A stretch of DNA of 64,000 nt, from positions 39,683 through 103,682 of the forward strand of contig NZ_KB892751.1 of NCBI RefSeq assembly GCF_000373925.1, written 5' to 3'. Below the pieces are notes generated by a model. It saw only the letters and a program-made list of their open reading frames with translations, was not told where the DNA came from and made no database searches. The position numbers and the translations under genes are program-made. Each line of letters begins with the position of its first letter. The first letter of the stretch is position 1. The stretch is from Actinopolymorpha alba DSM 45243. GTDB lineage: Bacteria > Actinomycetota > Actinomycetes > Propionibacteriales > Actinopolymorphaceae. This document shows positions 15,991 through 25,288 of this stretch, one piece after another.

Positions 15991-17295
15991 ATGGGTGCTT
16001 CTACGCCATTTCCTGGTACGCCGGTCGCCTCCCGCGGGTCGCGCAGATCCCGCCTTTCCCCAAGATCCCGCCTTTCCCCAAGATCCCGCCCTTCCCTGAG
16101 ATCGGCCCTGTCCCCGAGATCCCGCCTGAGCGCCCTCGCCGCGGCGCTCGTCGCCAGCGTGTGCGGTGTCGCGGCGTCACCAGCGACGGCAAGCGTCGAC
16201 GACGCGGTGGCCCCGGGCTGCGGCGTCGGCTCAGGCGCCTGTGGCCTCCGGCAGGTACGGCTGCTCGGTGAGCAGGTCATCCCGAAGGGCCTGACGATGC
16301 GTGGCGTACCCGTCGGGGAGCTTTCGGGCATCGATTTTGACCGGCGTACCAACAAGTGGTTTCTCATTTCGGACGACTCCGAGGACGGACCGGCGCGCTT
16401 CTACACCGCCGACATCGGTCTCGACGGGACCGGCCTGACCGGTGTGACGTTCACTGGCTCGACGGACATCCTGCGCACGGACGGCACGATGTTCCCAAGG
16501 CTCGCGACCCGCGATCCCGAGGTCGCCGACCCCGAGTCGATCCGGCTCGATCCGGTCGACGGCACGGTGTACTGGTCCAGCGAGGGCAAGCGGGACGTGC
16601 CCGCCGATGGTTCGGCGCCGGCGCTCGTCGATCCGTGGGTACGCCAGATGACGGTGGATGGGACGCACCTTCGCGAGTTCCGCCAGCCCAGCCTCCTGCG
16701 GATGAGCGCCGGGGAGGTCGGGCCCCGCCGCAACGCGACGTTCGAGGGCCTCACGCTGACCACCGATGGTCGGGAACTCGTGACATCGATGGAAGGCCCG
16801 CTCTACCAGGACGGACCCCTGCCGACCACGAGCGCCGGGGCGATCACCAGGTTGACGTGGTACGACAAGCGCAGCGGCAGGCCCGTGCGCCAGTTCGCCT
16901 ACCTGCTGGATCCGATTCCCGTGCCGCCCAACCCGCCAACAGCGGCGGCGGACAACGGCGTCAGCGAACTCCTCTCCCTCGACCGGCACCGCTACCTCGT
17001 GGTCGAGCGGTCCTTCGCGTCCGGGGTCGGCAACAGCATCCGGGTGTACGAGATCGACGTCCGCGGGGCGACCAACGTCCTGCAGGACCGCAGCCTCGCC
17101 GACGGCGGCGTCCGAGCAGTCCGGAAGCGGCTCGTCGTCGACTTCGCGACGCTGGGACTCTCGCACGTGGACAACGTCGAGGGCGTGAGCTGGGGCCCCA
17201 CCCTGCCGACCGGCGAACGCACGCTGGTCTTCGTCACCGACGACAACTTCAACCCCACGCAGGTGAACCAGCTCATCGCCGTGGCGGTCCGCTGA
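15991..17295 (+). CDS. Secreted esterase-like/phytase-family protein with repeat-expanded signal region
   Basis: About 434 residues. After the leader, the mature protein belongs to the 'esterase-like activity of phytase' family: a beta-propeller with LSGIDFDRRTNKWFLISDDS, DPESIRLDPVDGTVYWSSEG, FEGLTLTTDGRELVTSMEGP and VDNVEGVSWGPTL. The N-terminus carries five RSRLSP-like hexapeptides (residues about 19-48) before a hydrophobic stretch SALAAALVASVCGVAASPATA that ends in a signal peptidase I site. I choose ATG 15991, but the upstream ribosome site is weak and an in-frame ATG at 15952 exists. The protein is probably secreted; substrate unknown. Its 3' end overlaps the convergent YoaK-like gene by 23 bases. 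Confidence 0.82.
   Translation: MGASTPFPGTPVASRGSRRSRLSPRSRLSPRSRPSLRSALSPRSRLSALAAALVASVCGVAASPATASVDDAVAPGCGVGSGACGLRQVRLLGEQVIPKGLTMRGVPVGELSGIDFDRRTNKWFLISDDSEDGPARFYTADIGLDGTGLTGVTFTGSTDILRTDGTMFPRLATRDPEVADPESIRLDPVDGTVYWSSEGKRDVPADGSAPALVDPWVRQMTVDGTHLREFRQPSLLRMSAGEVGPRRNATFEGLTLTTDGRELVTSMEGPLYQDGPLPTTSAGAITRLTWYDKRSGRPVRQFAYLLDPIPVPPNPPTAAADNGVSELLSLDRHRYLVVERSFASGVGNSIRVYEIDVRGATNVLQDRSLADGGVRAVRKRLVVDFATLGLSHVDNVEGVSWGPTLPTGERTLVFVTDDNFNPTQVNQLIAVAVR
16045..16134. repeat. 18-bp tandem repeat in the signal-peptide n-region
   Basis: Five units of an 18-bp sequence (agatcccgcctttcccca and diverged copies) encode RSRLSP-type hexapeptides just before the hydrophobic core of the signal peptide of the phytase-like protein. 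The first two units are identical; the last three have drifted. Confidence 0.9.
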
Positions 17296-17950
17296 CCGCC
17301 GTCACGACCGCCAGGACGGTGACGACGGGCAGCACGAGGGCGATGGGCCGGGCGTACGTAAGGAGCAGTGCGGCTGCCGCGGCCCCGATCCCGAGGGCGA
17401 GGATGACCGCGATCCTGCTCACCGCCCGGCCATCCCGATGCGCCGGAAGCATGAACTGCCCCATCAGGGCGGTGAGGGCCCCGGTGATGTAGCCGGTTGC
17501 GAGGCCGGCGGACAGCCGGTGGACTCCGGCGTTCTGCATGTCCATGGCCGCGGCCAGGACGGCGACAAAGAGGAACCGCCAGTCGCCAGCCGGCTCACCC
17601 CGGGTCACGATCCAACCGGACAGCGCCGCGACGAGTAGGAGGAGTTCAAGCCCCAGCAGGTACCTCACCCGCGCGGGCCAGATCGTGGTCTCGTCAGCAG
17701 GCTGTCGGACGAGCCGGAATCCAGCCAGCTGGCCACCCACGAAACCCGCGAAGGCAACCGCGTGGCCCAGCGTCTCCACGCCACGCCCCTGCCCCGCAGC
17801 GAGTCCCAACAGGACGAAATTGCCCGTCATATTGGCGAGGAACACCCCGCCGAGGGCGAGGAACCCGACCGCGTCGACGGCGCCCGAGGCGAAGCTGAGC
17901 GCGACGACGAGCGCGTCCCGGCGACGCGCGCCCGTCTCATCCCCCGTCAT
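17273..17950 (-). CDS. YoaK-family (DUF1275) membrane protein
   Basis: A 225-residue membrane protein with the DUF1275 signature: ALSFASGAVDAVGFLALGGV, FLANMTGNFVLLGLA and AMDMQNAGVHRLSAGLATGY then TGALTALMGQ. Six helices are likely. The family includes E. coli YoaK; no substrate is established. ATG 17950 with GGGG upstream is preferred over TTG 17956. It converges with the phytase-like gene and overlaps its 3' end by 23 bases, so antisense transcription of the tails is expected. It could be co-transcribed with the epimerase gene lying 55 bases upstream on the same strand. Confidence 0.88.
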   Translation of the reverse strand: MTGDETGARRRDALVVALSFASGAVDAVGFLALGGVFLANMTGNFVLLGLAAGQGRGVETLGHAVAFAGFVGGQLAGFRLVRQPADETTIWPARVRYLLGLELLLLVAALSGWIVTRGEPAGDWRFLFVAVLAAAMDMQNAGVHRLSAGLATGYITGALTALMGQFMLPAHRDGRAVSRIAVILALGIGAAAAALLLTYARPIALVLPVVTVLAVVTAVSGPPRR

Positions 17951-18005
17951 CGCCAACCCCGGTCAGTCACATCTGCACGTCAGAGCGGTCAGTCACAGCT
18001 GCCAG

Positions 18006-18740
18006 TCACATCTGGTCGGTGCGGTCGAGGGGTTCCCAGCCCAGGACCTCGCGCGCCTTCTGGAGCGGGACGAATCGCTCGGCACCGTCGCCGCTGATGG
18101 CGAACGCCTCGAACCCCCCGCCCTGGTAGGCGAGCCCGGCCAGCAGGGCGCGTGCGGTGTCGCGGGCCGACGTACAGATCGCCCGCGCCCGCGGAAAGTC
18201 GGTACGCGGGAACTCCGCGTCCGGCGTGGGGTGGCACAGCCGCAGCGCGACCACGCTCAGGTCCCAGGCGTCCACGGCGTTGCGGCAGACCTCCTCGCCG
18301 AGTCGCTTCGCCAGGCCGTAGAAGTTCGTAGCGTCGGGCGGCACCGACTCGGCGGGGTAGCGGTCGCGACCGGCGTCCGCGTCGCCGGGCTCGCGATAGA
18401 CCGACATGCTGCTCGTGTAGACCGCGTGGGTGATGCCGGCGCGGTGGGCGGCCTCCAGCGCGACGTGCAACCCGGCGACCGCCACCTCGAGGTGCGCCCG
18501 CGCGTTGTCGGGGCTACCCCAGCCGGCCGTCGGGCCCATCGCCATGAACAACAGGGCGTCCATGCCGTCAACCGCACCTTGCACGGCGGCGACGTCGCGG
18601 AGGTCACCGGCAGCGTGATCGACGGGTACGGCGGCGCGAGGCGGCTTGAGGTCGAACACCCGCAACTCGTGGTGCTCCGCGAGATAGGGGAGGACGAGGG
18701 TCCCGACCAGACCCGAACCTCCGACGACGAGTACGCGCAC
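18006..18740 (-). CDS. NAD-dependent epimerase/dehydratase
   Basis: A 244-residue short-chain (extended-type) protein. The N-terminal Rossmann motif is VRVLVVGGSGLVGTLV (GxSGxxG), with Asp at the end of beta2 (RVFDLKPP) favouring NAD(H), TSSMSVYREP with the active Ser, and the YGLAK catalytic Tyr-Lys pair. Missing residues at the C-terminus make it shorter than sugar epimerases, so the substrate is unclear. Start GTG 18740 is chosen because AGGGGG lies six bases upstream and puts the dinucleotide motif at residue 8; the longer frame is shadow. It lies downstream of the methyltransferase gene, same strand, with a 49-bp gap; the two may be one operon. Confidence 0.87.
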   Translation of the reverse strand: MRVLVVGGSGLVGTLVLPYLAEHHELRVFDLKPPRAAVPVDHAAGDLRDVAAVQGAVDGMDALLFMAMGPTAGWGSPDNARAHLEVAVAGLHVALEAAHRAGITHAVYTSSMSVYREPGDADAGRDRYPAESVPPDATNFYGLAKRLGEEVCRNAVDAWDLSVVALRLCHPTPDAEFPRTDFPRARAICTSARDTARALLAGLAYQGGGFEAFAISGDGAERFVPLQKAREVLGWEPLDRTDQM

Positions 18741-18789
18741 GTGTGCCCCCTGATGGAGTCGGAGGCCGAATCGACGCGACACGACCTCA

Positions 18790-19491
18790 CTAGGCCAGGT
18801 TGAAGAACGCCATCGGATTGTCCTTGCCGCGATGGATGGGTTCAACCAGTCCGAGGTCCGTGCGTACCCGCATCAGCTCGCGGTACACCTCGGGTGACTT
18901 CGCGGGGGAGGCGGTGAGGTACGGAATCTGGCGGGAGCCCAGCCAGTCGAGCAGCACGGAACCCTCGGTGAAGGGCAGCGGAGACCGGCCGTGGAAGACG
19001 TCGTGCACGCTCACCGGAGTGCCGCTCGGGAGGGTGGGCAGCAGCGCCGCGAGATACCACCGCGCGAACCGCGCCGAGTGCGCCGCGTCGATGAAGAGGT
19101 AGTCGACAGTGGCGGGGATGCGGGGGAGGTTCCGGCGTACGTCGCCGTGGACGAACGTCCACCGGCCGGCCGAGAGGTCCGGCGGGACGTACCTCGTGGC
19201 GTTGTTGATCCGGTCGAACGTGTGGAGCTCCCCGCTCCCGTTGTCCCGGAGCGCCCGCAGGATCCAGCTGGTGGACCAGCCGTGCAGTGAGCCGATCTCG
19301 ACCACGGTGTCGGGGCGGTACTCCCGCAGCAGTAGGTAGGTGATCTCGGCCTCGAGATCGTCCAGCTGCGCCTTCATACCGGCGTTGGCGTTGATCTCAT
19401 GGAGTTCGCGCTGCTCCTTGCGGACCAGCTGGAGTTCGTCGAGGTACCTGTCGTACAGCTTCGTCACGAACGGCACGGTGAGGTCGCGCAC
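18790..19491 (-). CDS. SAM-dependent methyltransferase, class I (Methyltransf_24 type)
   Basis: A 233-residue protein with a Rossmann SAM-binding motif VVEIGSLHGWSTSWIL (acidic-x-G-x-x-x-G), a second loop ELHTFDRI and a DYLFIDAAHSARFARWYL segment typical of the Methyltransf_24 group (O-methyltransferases and glycan-modifying enzymes). A coiled helical N-terminus (ELQLVRKEQRELHEIN) precedes it. GTG 19491 is chosen because AGGAGG lies four bases away; ATG 19590 and 19524 have weaker sites. The substrate cannot be read from sequence. It is divergent from the histidine kinase gene and precedes the epimerase gene on the same strand. Confidence 0.85.
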   Translation of the reverse strand: MRDLTVPFVTKLYDRYLDELQLVRKEQRELHEINANAGMKAQLDDLEAEITYLLLREYRPDTVVEIGSLHGWSTSWILRALRDNGSGELHTFDRINNATRYVPPDLSAGRWTFVHGDVRRNLPRIPATVDYLFIDAAHSARFARWYLAALLPTLPSGTPVSVHDVFHGRSPLPFTEGSVLLDWLGSRQIPYLTASPAKSPEVYRELMRVRTDLGLVEPIHRGKDNPMAFFNLA

Positions 19492-19710
19492 GGCTCCTCC
19501 TGGAAGGCGTCGGGATGGCGTCATGCCGCTGGACGCTAGGTGGGAGGAAGGGCCGCGCACGTCGTACGACGGCGTGACATTCGGGGTCATACCGTGGAGC
19601 GACCCCGCCGGTATGACCCGCGCTGTCGTACCACAGAGCCAGCGAGCGACCGTGATCTCCGTCCCTGGGGTGACGGGTCGCGGCGCCCTCGGCGTCTAGG
19701 CTGAACGCCG

Positions 19711-21009
19711 ATGTGCCAGCAGGACACCGGCGCCGCCCGCGCCGAGACCAGACCCAGACCCAGGGCCAGGCCCAGGGCAAGGTGGCTCCTGATCGCGGGC
19801 GCGGTCGCTCTGACGCTGATCCTCGGGGCCTCCGGCGCGGTGTTCACCAACACCAACTACCGGGTCGTCGGGTACGCACCGGAGTTCGCGCTGTGGTTCT
19901 CGGCCTGGCAGACCATCCCCCTTGTGATCGCGGTCTTCCGGCCGCTCACCGCCTGGTTGATCTACGCCCCGTCGTTACTGGTGCCACTCGTGGTGCGGCC
20001 GATCCACCCGTCAGAACCATGGCCGCTACTTCCGACCGCCCTGATCGCCTACCTGGTCGTGCAGTTCGCCCTCGCGCGAAGCCGGCGGTTGTTGGTGGTG
20101 GTGCCGTGCTGGTTCGTGATGGTCGTGGGCTACATGCTGGTCGCGGACACCGGCGAGCCCCGGTGGGACACCGGGCCGGACTTCACGCTGTTCGCGCTCC
20201 TGTCCGCGCTGGCGCTCGCGGTGGGCGCGGGCCTGCGGGTGTGGTCGCAGGCGCGGGCACGGCTGGCCGCTGAGGAGCGGCTGACCGCGGAGGAACGGTC
20301 CCGCCGGGAGCTGCTCGAGGAACGTGCCCGGATCGCCCGGGAGATGCACGACATCGTGGCCCACCACATGTCGATGATCGCCGTCCAGGCATCCACCGCC
20401 GCGTACCGTCTCCCGGATCTCCCGCCGGCGGCCGTGGAGGAGTTCGCGGCGATCGGCGGCGCGGCCCGCGAGTCGCTCACCGAGATGCGGCGCCTGCTGA
20501 AGGTGCTGCGTAACGAGGTCGACGACGCGCCGCGGGCACCCCAGCCTGGACTGGAACGCCTCGCCTCCCTGGTGGATGGCACTGTGCGCGCGGGTACGCC
20601 GGTGACGCTCAGCACCGTCGACCTTCCCGATGAAGTGCCGGAACTCGTGGGGCTCACCGCGTTCCGGGTCGTGCAGGAGGCACTCAGCAACGTCGTACGC
20701 CACGCTTCTGGCGCGCAGACCCGAGTCGAGGTGCGTGCTGACCGCACCGACCTTCGCATCGTCGTCGACAACGACCAGGCGCCCGGCTTCCGGGCACCGC
20801 TGGAGCCGACCGGTCCGGGGCACGGGCTCGCCGGCATGCGCGAGCGCGCGGCAATCGTCGGTGGCGAGGTGAGCGCCGGGCCGCGCGCTGATGGCGGCTT
20901 CACTGTCAAGGCACGCTTGCCGCTGCGGGCCGACGGGCCGGTGGAGGCCGGAGCGTCGGCCGGCCCTGCCGGTGCGGCGGCGGAGGCGGAAGAGGAGGAA
21001 GGCTCGTGA
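19711..21009 (+). CDS. NarL-type sensor histidine kinase
   Basis: A 432-residue membrane sensor. A basic start (RPRPRARPRARW) precedes several hydrophobic helices (about 25-170), then a cytoplasmic helix (RLAAEERLTAEERSRRELLE) leading to the HisKA_3 box REMHDIVAHHMSMIAVQAST, phosphoacceptor His in EMHDIV. The HATPase domain follows (FRVVQEALSNVVRHASGAQT as N-box, GPGHGLAGMRERA as G-box). The C-terminal 40 residues are Ala/Glu-rich and low complexity. It autophosphorylates and passes the phosphate to the overlapping response regulator. The signal is unknown; the extracellular loops are short, so the stimulus may be within the membrane. Confidence 0.94.
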   Translation: MCQQDTGAARAETRPRPRARPRARWLLIAGAVALTLILGASGAVFTNTNYRVVGYAPEFALWFSAWQTIPLVIAVFRPLTAWLIYAPSLLVPLVVRPIHPSEPWPLLPTALIAYLVVQFALARSRRLLVVVPCWFVMVVGYMLVADTGEPRWDTGPDFTLFALLSALALAVGAGLRVWSQARARLAAEERLTAEERSRRELLEERARIAREMHDIVAHHMSMIAVQASTAAYRLPDLPPAAVEEFAAIGGAARESLTEMRRLLKVLRNEVDDAPRAPQPGLERLASLVDGTVRAGTPVTLSTVDLPDEVPELVGLTAFRVVQEALSNVVRHASGAQTRVEVRADRTDLRIVVDNDQAPGFRAPLEPTGPGHGLAGMRERAAIVGGEVSAGPRADGGFTVKARLPLRADGPVEAGASAGPAGAAAEAEEEEGS

Positions 21010-21686
21010 GGATCCGGGTGCTCGTGGTCGATGACCAGGCGATGGTGCGGGCCGGGTTCGCCGCGTTGCTCGCCGCCCAGCCCGACATCGAGGTGGTCGG
21101 CGACGCGGACAACGGGCGCGCCGGGGTCGCCGCGTCCCGCCGGCTGCACCCCGACGTGGTCCTCATGGACGTACGCATGCCCGAGATGGACGGTCTGGAG
21201 GCGGCCCGGCAGCTTCTCCGCCCGCCACCCGGAGTGGAGCACCGGCCGCGGGTGCTCATGCTCACGACGTTCGACATCGACGACTACGTGTACGAAGCGC
21301 TGCGCGCGGGCGCGAGCGGGTTCCTCCTCAAGGACGCGCCGCCGGCTGACCTGATCGCGGCGGTCCGCGTCGTCGCCGCGGGGGACGCGTTGCTGGCGCC
21401 CTCGGTGACGAGGCGGCTCATCGAGGAGTTCGCGCGCGCCCGGCCGGCCGTGCGAGCCCGATCACCGAAGCTCAACGCCCTGACCGCCCGGGAGCTGGAG
21501 GTGCTCACCCTCATCGCCCGGGGACTGTCGAACGCCGAGATCGCCGACCAGCTCGTCGTCGCCGAGCAGACGGTCAAGACCCACATCGGGCGGATCTTCA
21601 CCAAGGTGGACCTACGTGACCGGGCGCAGGCGGTGGTTTTCGCGTACGAAAGCGGCCTGGTCACCGCGGGAGCCGACCAGCCCTGA
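21006..21686 (+). CDS. NarL/LuxR-family response regulator
   Basis: A 226-residue regulator starting at GTG 21006, overlapping the kinase stop by four bases (GTGA). The receiver domain (1-120) has the acidic pair DDQ, phosphoacceptor Asp in DVVLMDVRMPEMDGLE and Lys in FLLKDAPP. The C-terminal LuxR helix-turn-helix is clear: LTARELEVLTLIARGLSNAE then IADQLVVAEQTVKTHI. Phosphorylation by the neighbouring kinase should drive DNA binding. Targets are unknown; the DUF1023 hydrolase gene 246 bp downstream is the nearest candidate but that gap does not show a binding site I can recognise. Confidence 0.95.
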   Translation: MRIRVLVVDDQAMVRAGFAALLAAQPDIEVVGDADNGRAGVAASRRLHPDVVLMDVRMPEMDGLEAARQLLRPPPGVEHRPRVLMLTTFDIDDYVYEALRAGASGFLLKDAPPADLIAAVRVVAAGDALLAPSVTRRLIEEFARARPAVRARSPKLNALTARELEVLTLIARGLSNAEIADQLVVAEQTVKTHIGRIFTKVDLRDRAQAVVFAYESGLVTAGADQP

Positions 21687-21931
21687 GCCTGCCTGAACGC
21701 CTCGCGTGATCGGGCCGGCCGGGACGTGCCGGTTACGGACGGCCTGGGGGCAGGTCCCTCTGGCGCCATCCTCGGCCAGGTCGCTTACTCTGGCGGACCA
21801 GGGCCTACCTGGGAGCCAGGCCCCATGACAGCACTGCAGGGGGACACGAAGGCGCCAGTCTCGTACGTACCGTTCCGCCCCGATGCGGGCCGTACTCGAT
21901 GGCCGGCTCGGAGTGGAAGGACACGCAACGG

Positions 21932-23005
21932 ATGCCGCGTACCCCCCGAACGGTGCTCGCGTCGCTGGTGGCACTCCTCCTGGCGACCGGCGCAGCTCCC
22001 GCCGTCGAACCCTCGCTCGCGTCCACCGCGGTCGTCCATGACCTGCCCGGGTCGGCCGCCTGGCGCGCGGCCCGGTGGGAGGGCCTTCGGCTCCCGGACC
22101 CGGCGGCGACGCCCGAGACGGTGGCGCGGTTCTTCACCCAGGTGCCACCCACCGGTCAGCAGAACCTGCTCCAGCGCTTCCCGGACGTCGTCGGAAACCT
22201 CGACGGCGCGCCGTTGCTGCTCCGGTACGCCGCGAACCAACTGGCAGCGGCCCGCTCTGGCCTCAGCGGCTCGGAACTCGGGCGCCGGCAGGTGCTGGCC
22301 CTGGATCCGCGTGATCGTGGCCTGGCCGTCGAGGTCTTCGGAGATCTGCGGACCGCCACCAGGGTCGCGGTGATCGTGCCCGGTGCCGGATCAGACCTGC
22401 ATCACCTCGACGGTGAAGGGGGAGTGGCGGCTGGTGCCCAGGCACTTCTCGAGGAGGCCGGGCGCCAGTGGCCGGGGACCCGGCTCGCCGTGATCGCGTG
22501 GGCCGGCTACGCCACGCCGGTCGATCCCGGGCTGGCCGCGATGGAGGGAGGCCTCGCCCGCGCGGGGGCGGCGCGGCTGGAGCGGTTCCTGGCCGGGCTG
22601 TCTGGATACACGTCCGCGCCGATCAGCCTGTTCTGTCACAGTTACGGTTCTGTCGTCTGCGGTATGACTCCGCTGCCCAGGCAGGTGCGTGACATCGTGG
22701 TACTCGGCAGCCCTGGGGTCCGCGCGCGGAGCGCGAAGGAGCTGGCACCCTCGGCGCGGGTGTGGGCGGCGCTGGCCGACGGGGACCCGATCCGCTGGCT
22801 TCCGCCGATACGCCTCGGTGACTACGGGCATGGCACCAACCCGGTCGATCCGTCGTTCGGTGCCCGGGTTGTCGTGACCTCGGGGGCCAGCGGTCACAGT
22901 GCGTACTTCGCGCCGGGTACGGAGTCGCTGCGCAACTTCGCCCGGATCGCGCTCGGTGACGCGCATGCCGTCACCCTGGCCGGCCCGTCCGATACACCGG
23001 TGTAA
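21932..23005 (+). CDS. DUF1023-type alpha/beta hydrolase, secreted
   Basis: About 357 residues. A signal peptide (TVLASLVALLLATGAAPA) is followed by an alpha/beta hydrolase of the actinobacterial DUF1023 group: VAVIVPGAGSDLHHLDGEGG (oxyanion region), nucleophile elbow CHSYGS with Ser237, and GSPGVRAR. ATG 21932 is chosen over 21899 because GGAAGGA precedes it. The substrate is not known; the fold suggests an ester or acyl group. A paralogue with the same core lies near 54.2 kb, next to an acyltransferase. The adjacent two-component system may control it. Confidence 0.85.
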   Translation: MPRTPRTVLASLVALLLATGAAPAVEPSLASTAVVHDLPGSAAWRAARWEGLRLPDPAATPETVARFFTQVPPTGQQNLLQRFPDVVGNLDGAPLLLRYAANQLAAARSGLSGSELGRRQVLALDPRDRGLAVEVFGDLRTATRVAVIVPGAGSDLHHLDGEGGVAAGAQALLEEAGRQWPGTRLAVIAWAGYATPVDPGLAAMEGGLARAGAARLERFLAGLSGYTSAPISLFCHSYGSVVCGMTPLPRQVRDIVVLGSPGVRARSAKELAPSARVWAALADGDPIRWLPPIRLGDYGHGTNPVDPSFGARVVVTSGASGHSAYFAPGTESLRNFARIALGDAHAVTLAGPSDTPV

Positions 23006-23088
23006 TTCGGGGCGCTCAGTTCCCATCGGGGATGGGCCAGGGTCTTACCCGATGGCCGGCGTGGCCCCGGGCGGGACAGGATCGGGAC

Positions 23089-23691
23089 ATGACCGGAGGA
23101 CCAGGTTTTCCCGCACCGGGTGTGCCGCCAGCGACCGCGCTCCGGGTCTCGGACGCCGAACGCGAGCAGGCGGTCGAACTGCTCCAGAACGCCTTCGCGG
23201 AGGGGCGGATCGACCACACCGAACTCGACCGCCGGATCGAAGGCGCCCTCGCCGCCCGCGATCGGGCCGACCTCTCCCATGCCTTGCGCGGTCTGCCGTT
23301 GTCCACGGGGATGCCGCACAATGCGACCAGCGCTGTCCAGACGCCGGGTGCCGGTGGCCCGACGCCGTCCGCGGACGAGCGCACCTGGGCGCTCATTGCC
23401 CACTGGTCGGGGCTGTTCACGCTGTTCGTCGTACCCGCACTGATCGCGGTGACGAAGGGCAAGGAGTCGGCGTTCGTCCGCGAGCAGGCGTGGGAGGCGG
23501 CGAACTTCAACCTCGCCTTCGTGGGTGCCAACATCGCGGTGGGGGTGGGCACCGCGATCACGTTCGGGATCGCCGGCCTGTTGTTCGTCCCGCTGCTGTT
23601 CGTGTGGCTGGTGCTGATGGGGGTCGGGGGCTTGTCGGCCGCCGCCGGCAACCGCTGGCGCTATCCCTGGAACGTCCGCCTGCTCGGCTGA
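23089..23691 (+). CDS. DUF1707/DUF4870 membrane protein
   Basis: A 200-residue protein from ATG 23089. Residues about 15-70 are the actinobacterial DUF1707 domain: LRVSDAEREQAVELLQNAFA, then DHTELDRRIEGALAARDRAD. After a Pro/Ser-rich linker, the C-terminus is DUF4870-like, with helices TWALIAHWSGLFTLFVVPAL and IAVGVGTAITFGIAGLLFVP. DUF1707 proteins are common in actinomycetes and usually have one or two membrane helices; function is unknown. It ends 93 bp before the MFS gene, and the motif cgcgacctct with flanking inverted repeat ggtcgcg lies just downstream (23709-23727 region). Confidence 0.85.
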   Translation: MTGGPGFPAPGVPPATALRVSDAEREQAVELLQNAFAEGRIDHTELDRRIEGALAARDRADLSHALRGLPLSTGMPHNATSAVQTPGAGGPTPSADERTWALIAHWSGLFTLFVVPALIAVTKGKESAFVREQAWEAANFNLAFVGANIAVGVGTAITFGIAGLLFVPLLFVWLVLMGVGGLSAAAGNRWRYPWNVRLLG

Positions 23692-23784
23692 GCGCGTCCG
23701 CTCCGCGCGACCTCTAAGTGGTCGCGGCGGCGAAACTCTGGACGCACGGTCGTACGAACACCGCGCACCCATTAGGGTCGCTGC

Positions 23785-25035
23785 GTGATGCGCGTGATCC
23801 CTGTGACCCGACAACTCCGCCGGGCCCGGCTCGCGGTAAGTGTCACCTTCCTCGTGCACGCGGCGATCTTCGCCACCTGGGCGCCGCGGATCCCGTCGAT
23901 CAAGCAGGCCCTCAACCTCGACCATGAGGACCTCGGCATCGCGCTCGGCGGGCTTGCGATCGGCCTGCTGGTGGGCACCCGCCTGACCGGCCGGATCGAG
24001 AAGCGGGGACGCACGGGCGTGGCGATCCGCATTCTCCTGCCGGTCCAGGCGGTCGCGCTGATCGGCCCGGCGTTCGCCACCGACCTCGTCACGCTCACCG
24101 CGGCACTGGCGTTCCTCGGACTGCTCGGCGGGATGCTCGATGTCGCGATGAACGCCCACGCGGTCGCGGTCGAGCGGTTGTACGGCCGGCCGATCATGTC
24201 CGGCTTCCACGGACTGTGGAGCATGGGCGCGATGGGCGGATCGGCGGTGGCCGCGCTCGTCGCCCGCGCCGGTGTCGACGTCCACATCCACTTCGTCGTG
24301 GCGGGGATCGTGTGCGCGATCCTGAGCGCGCCGTTCCTCACCGGCCTGCTGAAGGGTGACCGCGAAGCCGCCATCACCGGACATCATGTCGAGCAGCCAC
24401 AGAGCGGGCGACCTCCCGTCGGGATTCTCGTTGTGGTGATGCTGGCCCTGATGGGCTTCGGCTCCTTCGTCGGCGAGGGCGCGATCGCGGACTGGAGCGC
24501 GGTGTTCCTGCACGAGAGCCGGGACGCGTCGGTCGCGATGGCCGCGCTGGGGCTGTCAGTCTTCTCCGGTGCCATGACCGTGTCCCGCCTGATCGCTGAC
24601 CGGGTGGGCGCGAAGTTCGGCCCGGTCTTCGTCGCCCGGGTGGGTGCGGCGCTCGGTGCGGTGGGGTACGTCATCTTCCTGCTGGTGCCGTCCGCGGAGA
24701 TGGCGCTGGTGGGGTTCGCGATCGCGGGCTTCGGGATCGGCCCCGCGGTGCCGGTGGTCTTCAGCGCCGCGGGCAACACCCGCACCGCCCGGCGGGCGTC
24801 CGTGCTCGGACCCGTGGTCTCGGCCGGGTACGTCGGCTCTGTTGTCGGGCCGGTGGCGATCGGCGCGATCGCCCAGCACGTCGGGTTGACCTGGGCGCTG
24901 GCGATTCCGCTGGCGTTCGTCGTCCTGATCTTCTTCGCCGCGGGTCTGCTCGGGAGTGGCGCGGGGAGCAGCCAGGAGGAACTCAACCCCGACATCGCCA
25001 TGTCCGCGCACGGGCCCGCGAACGCCGACGGCTGA
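23785..25035 (+). CDS. MFS transporter
   Basis: A 416-residue, 12-helix major facilitator. Characteristic features include GIALGGLAIGLLVGTRLTGR between helices 2 and 3, GLLGGMLDVAMNAHAVAVER, HGLWSMGAMGGSAVAALVAR, and the cytoplasmic VSRLIADRVGAKFGPVFVAR loop. These resemble the YbjJ-like and FucP-like MFS groups, but no substrate is clear. Start is GTG 23785 or ATG 23788; AGGG lies six and nine bases upstream respectively. It is convergent with the PheRS-like gene; the 815 bp between them contains several of the repeat elements described below. Confidence 0.87.
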   Translation: MMRVIPVTRQLRRARLAVSVTFLVHAAIFATWAPRIPSIKQALNLDHEDLGIALGGLAIGLLVGTRLTGRIEKRGRTGVAIRILLPVQAVALIGPAFATDLVTLTAALAFLGLLGGMLDVAMNAHAVAVERLYGRPIMSGFHGLWSMGAMGGSAVAALVARAGVDVHIHFVVAGIVCAILSAPFLTGLLKGDREAAITGHHVEQPQSGRPPVGILVVVMLALMGFGSFVGEGAIADWSAVFLHESRDASVAMAALGLSVFSGAMTVSRLIADRVGAKFGPVFVARVGAALGAVGYVIFLLVPSAEMALVGFAIAGFGIGPAVPVVFSAAGNTRTARRASVLGPVVSAGYVGSVVGPVAIGAIAQHVGLTWALAIPLAFVVLIFFAAGLLGSGAGSSQEELNPDIAMSAHGPANADG

Positions 25036-25203
25036 CCTCCGCGGGCCCGCGAGGCCGCGTGCGCGGACAGAGGACCGTCGATCAGCGTTGCCAGAGCGCG
25101 GTGGCGAACAGGCACCCGTGCTCGTTGCACATGCACGCAAGGTTCGACGCGAGGGGTTCTTCAGATCTGCTCGCGATCTGGGACAGGGCCGCTGGCCTTG
25201 CCT

Positions 25204-25251
25204 GGTTGTCATAGGTTTCTCGGTTTCTTAGCCGAGAAACCTATGACAACC
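25204..25251. repeat. Type C hairpin, 20-bp perfect arms
   Basis: Arms ggttgtcataggtttctcgg and its exact complement flank an 8-base loop. A copy with 17 of 19 arm bases matching occurs at 47682-47727, each followed by the same A2 repeat unit, so hairpin and repeat form one composite element of about 210 bp. Confidence 0.92.
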
Positions 25252-25288
25252 CGGAGTTGGCGCCTGGTTTCTCAGCATCCGAAACGAT

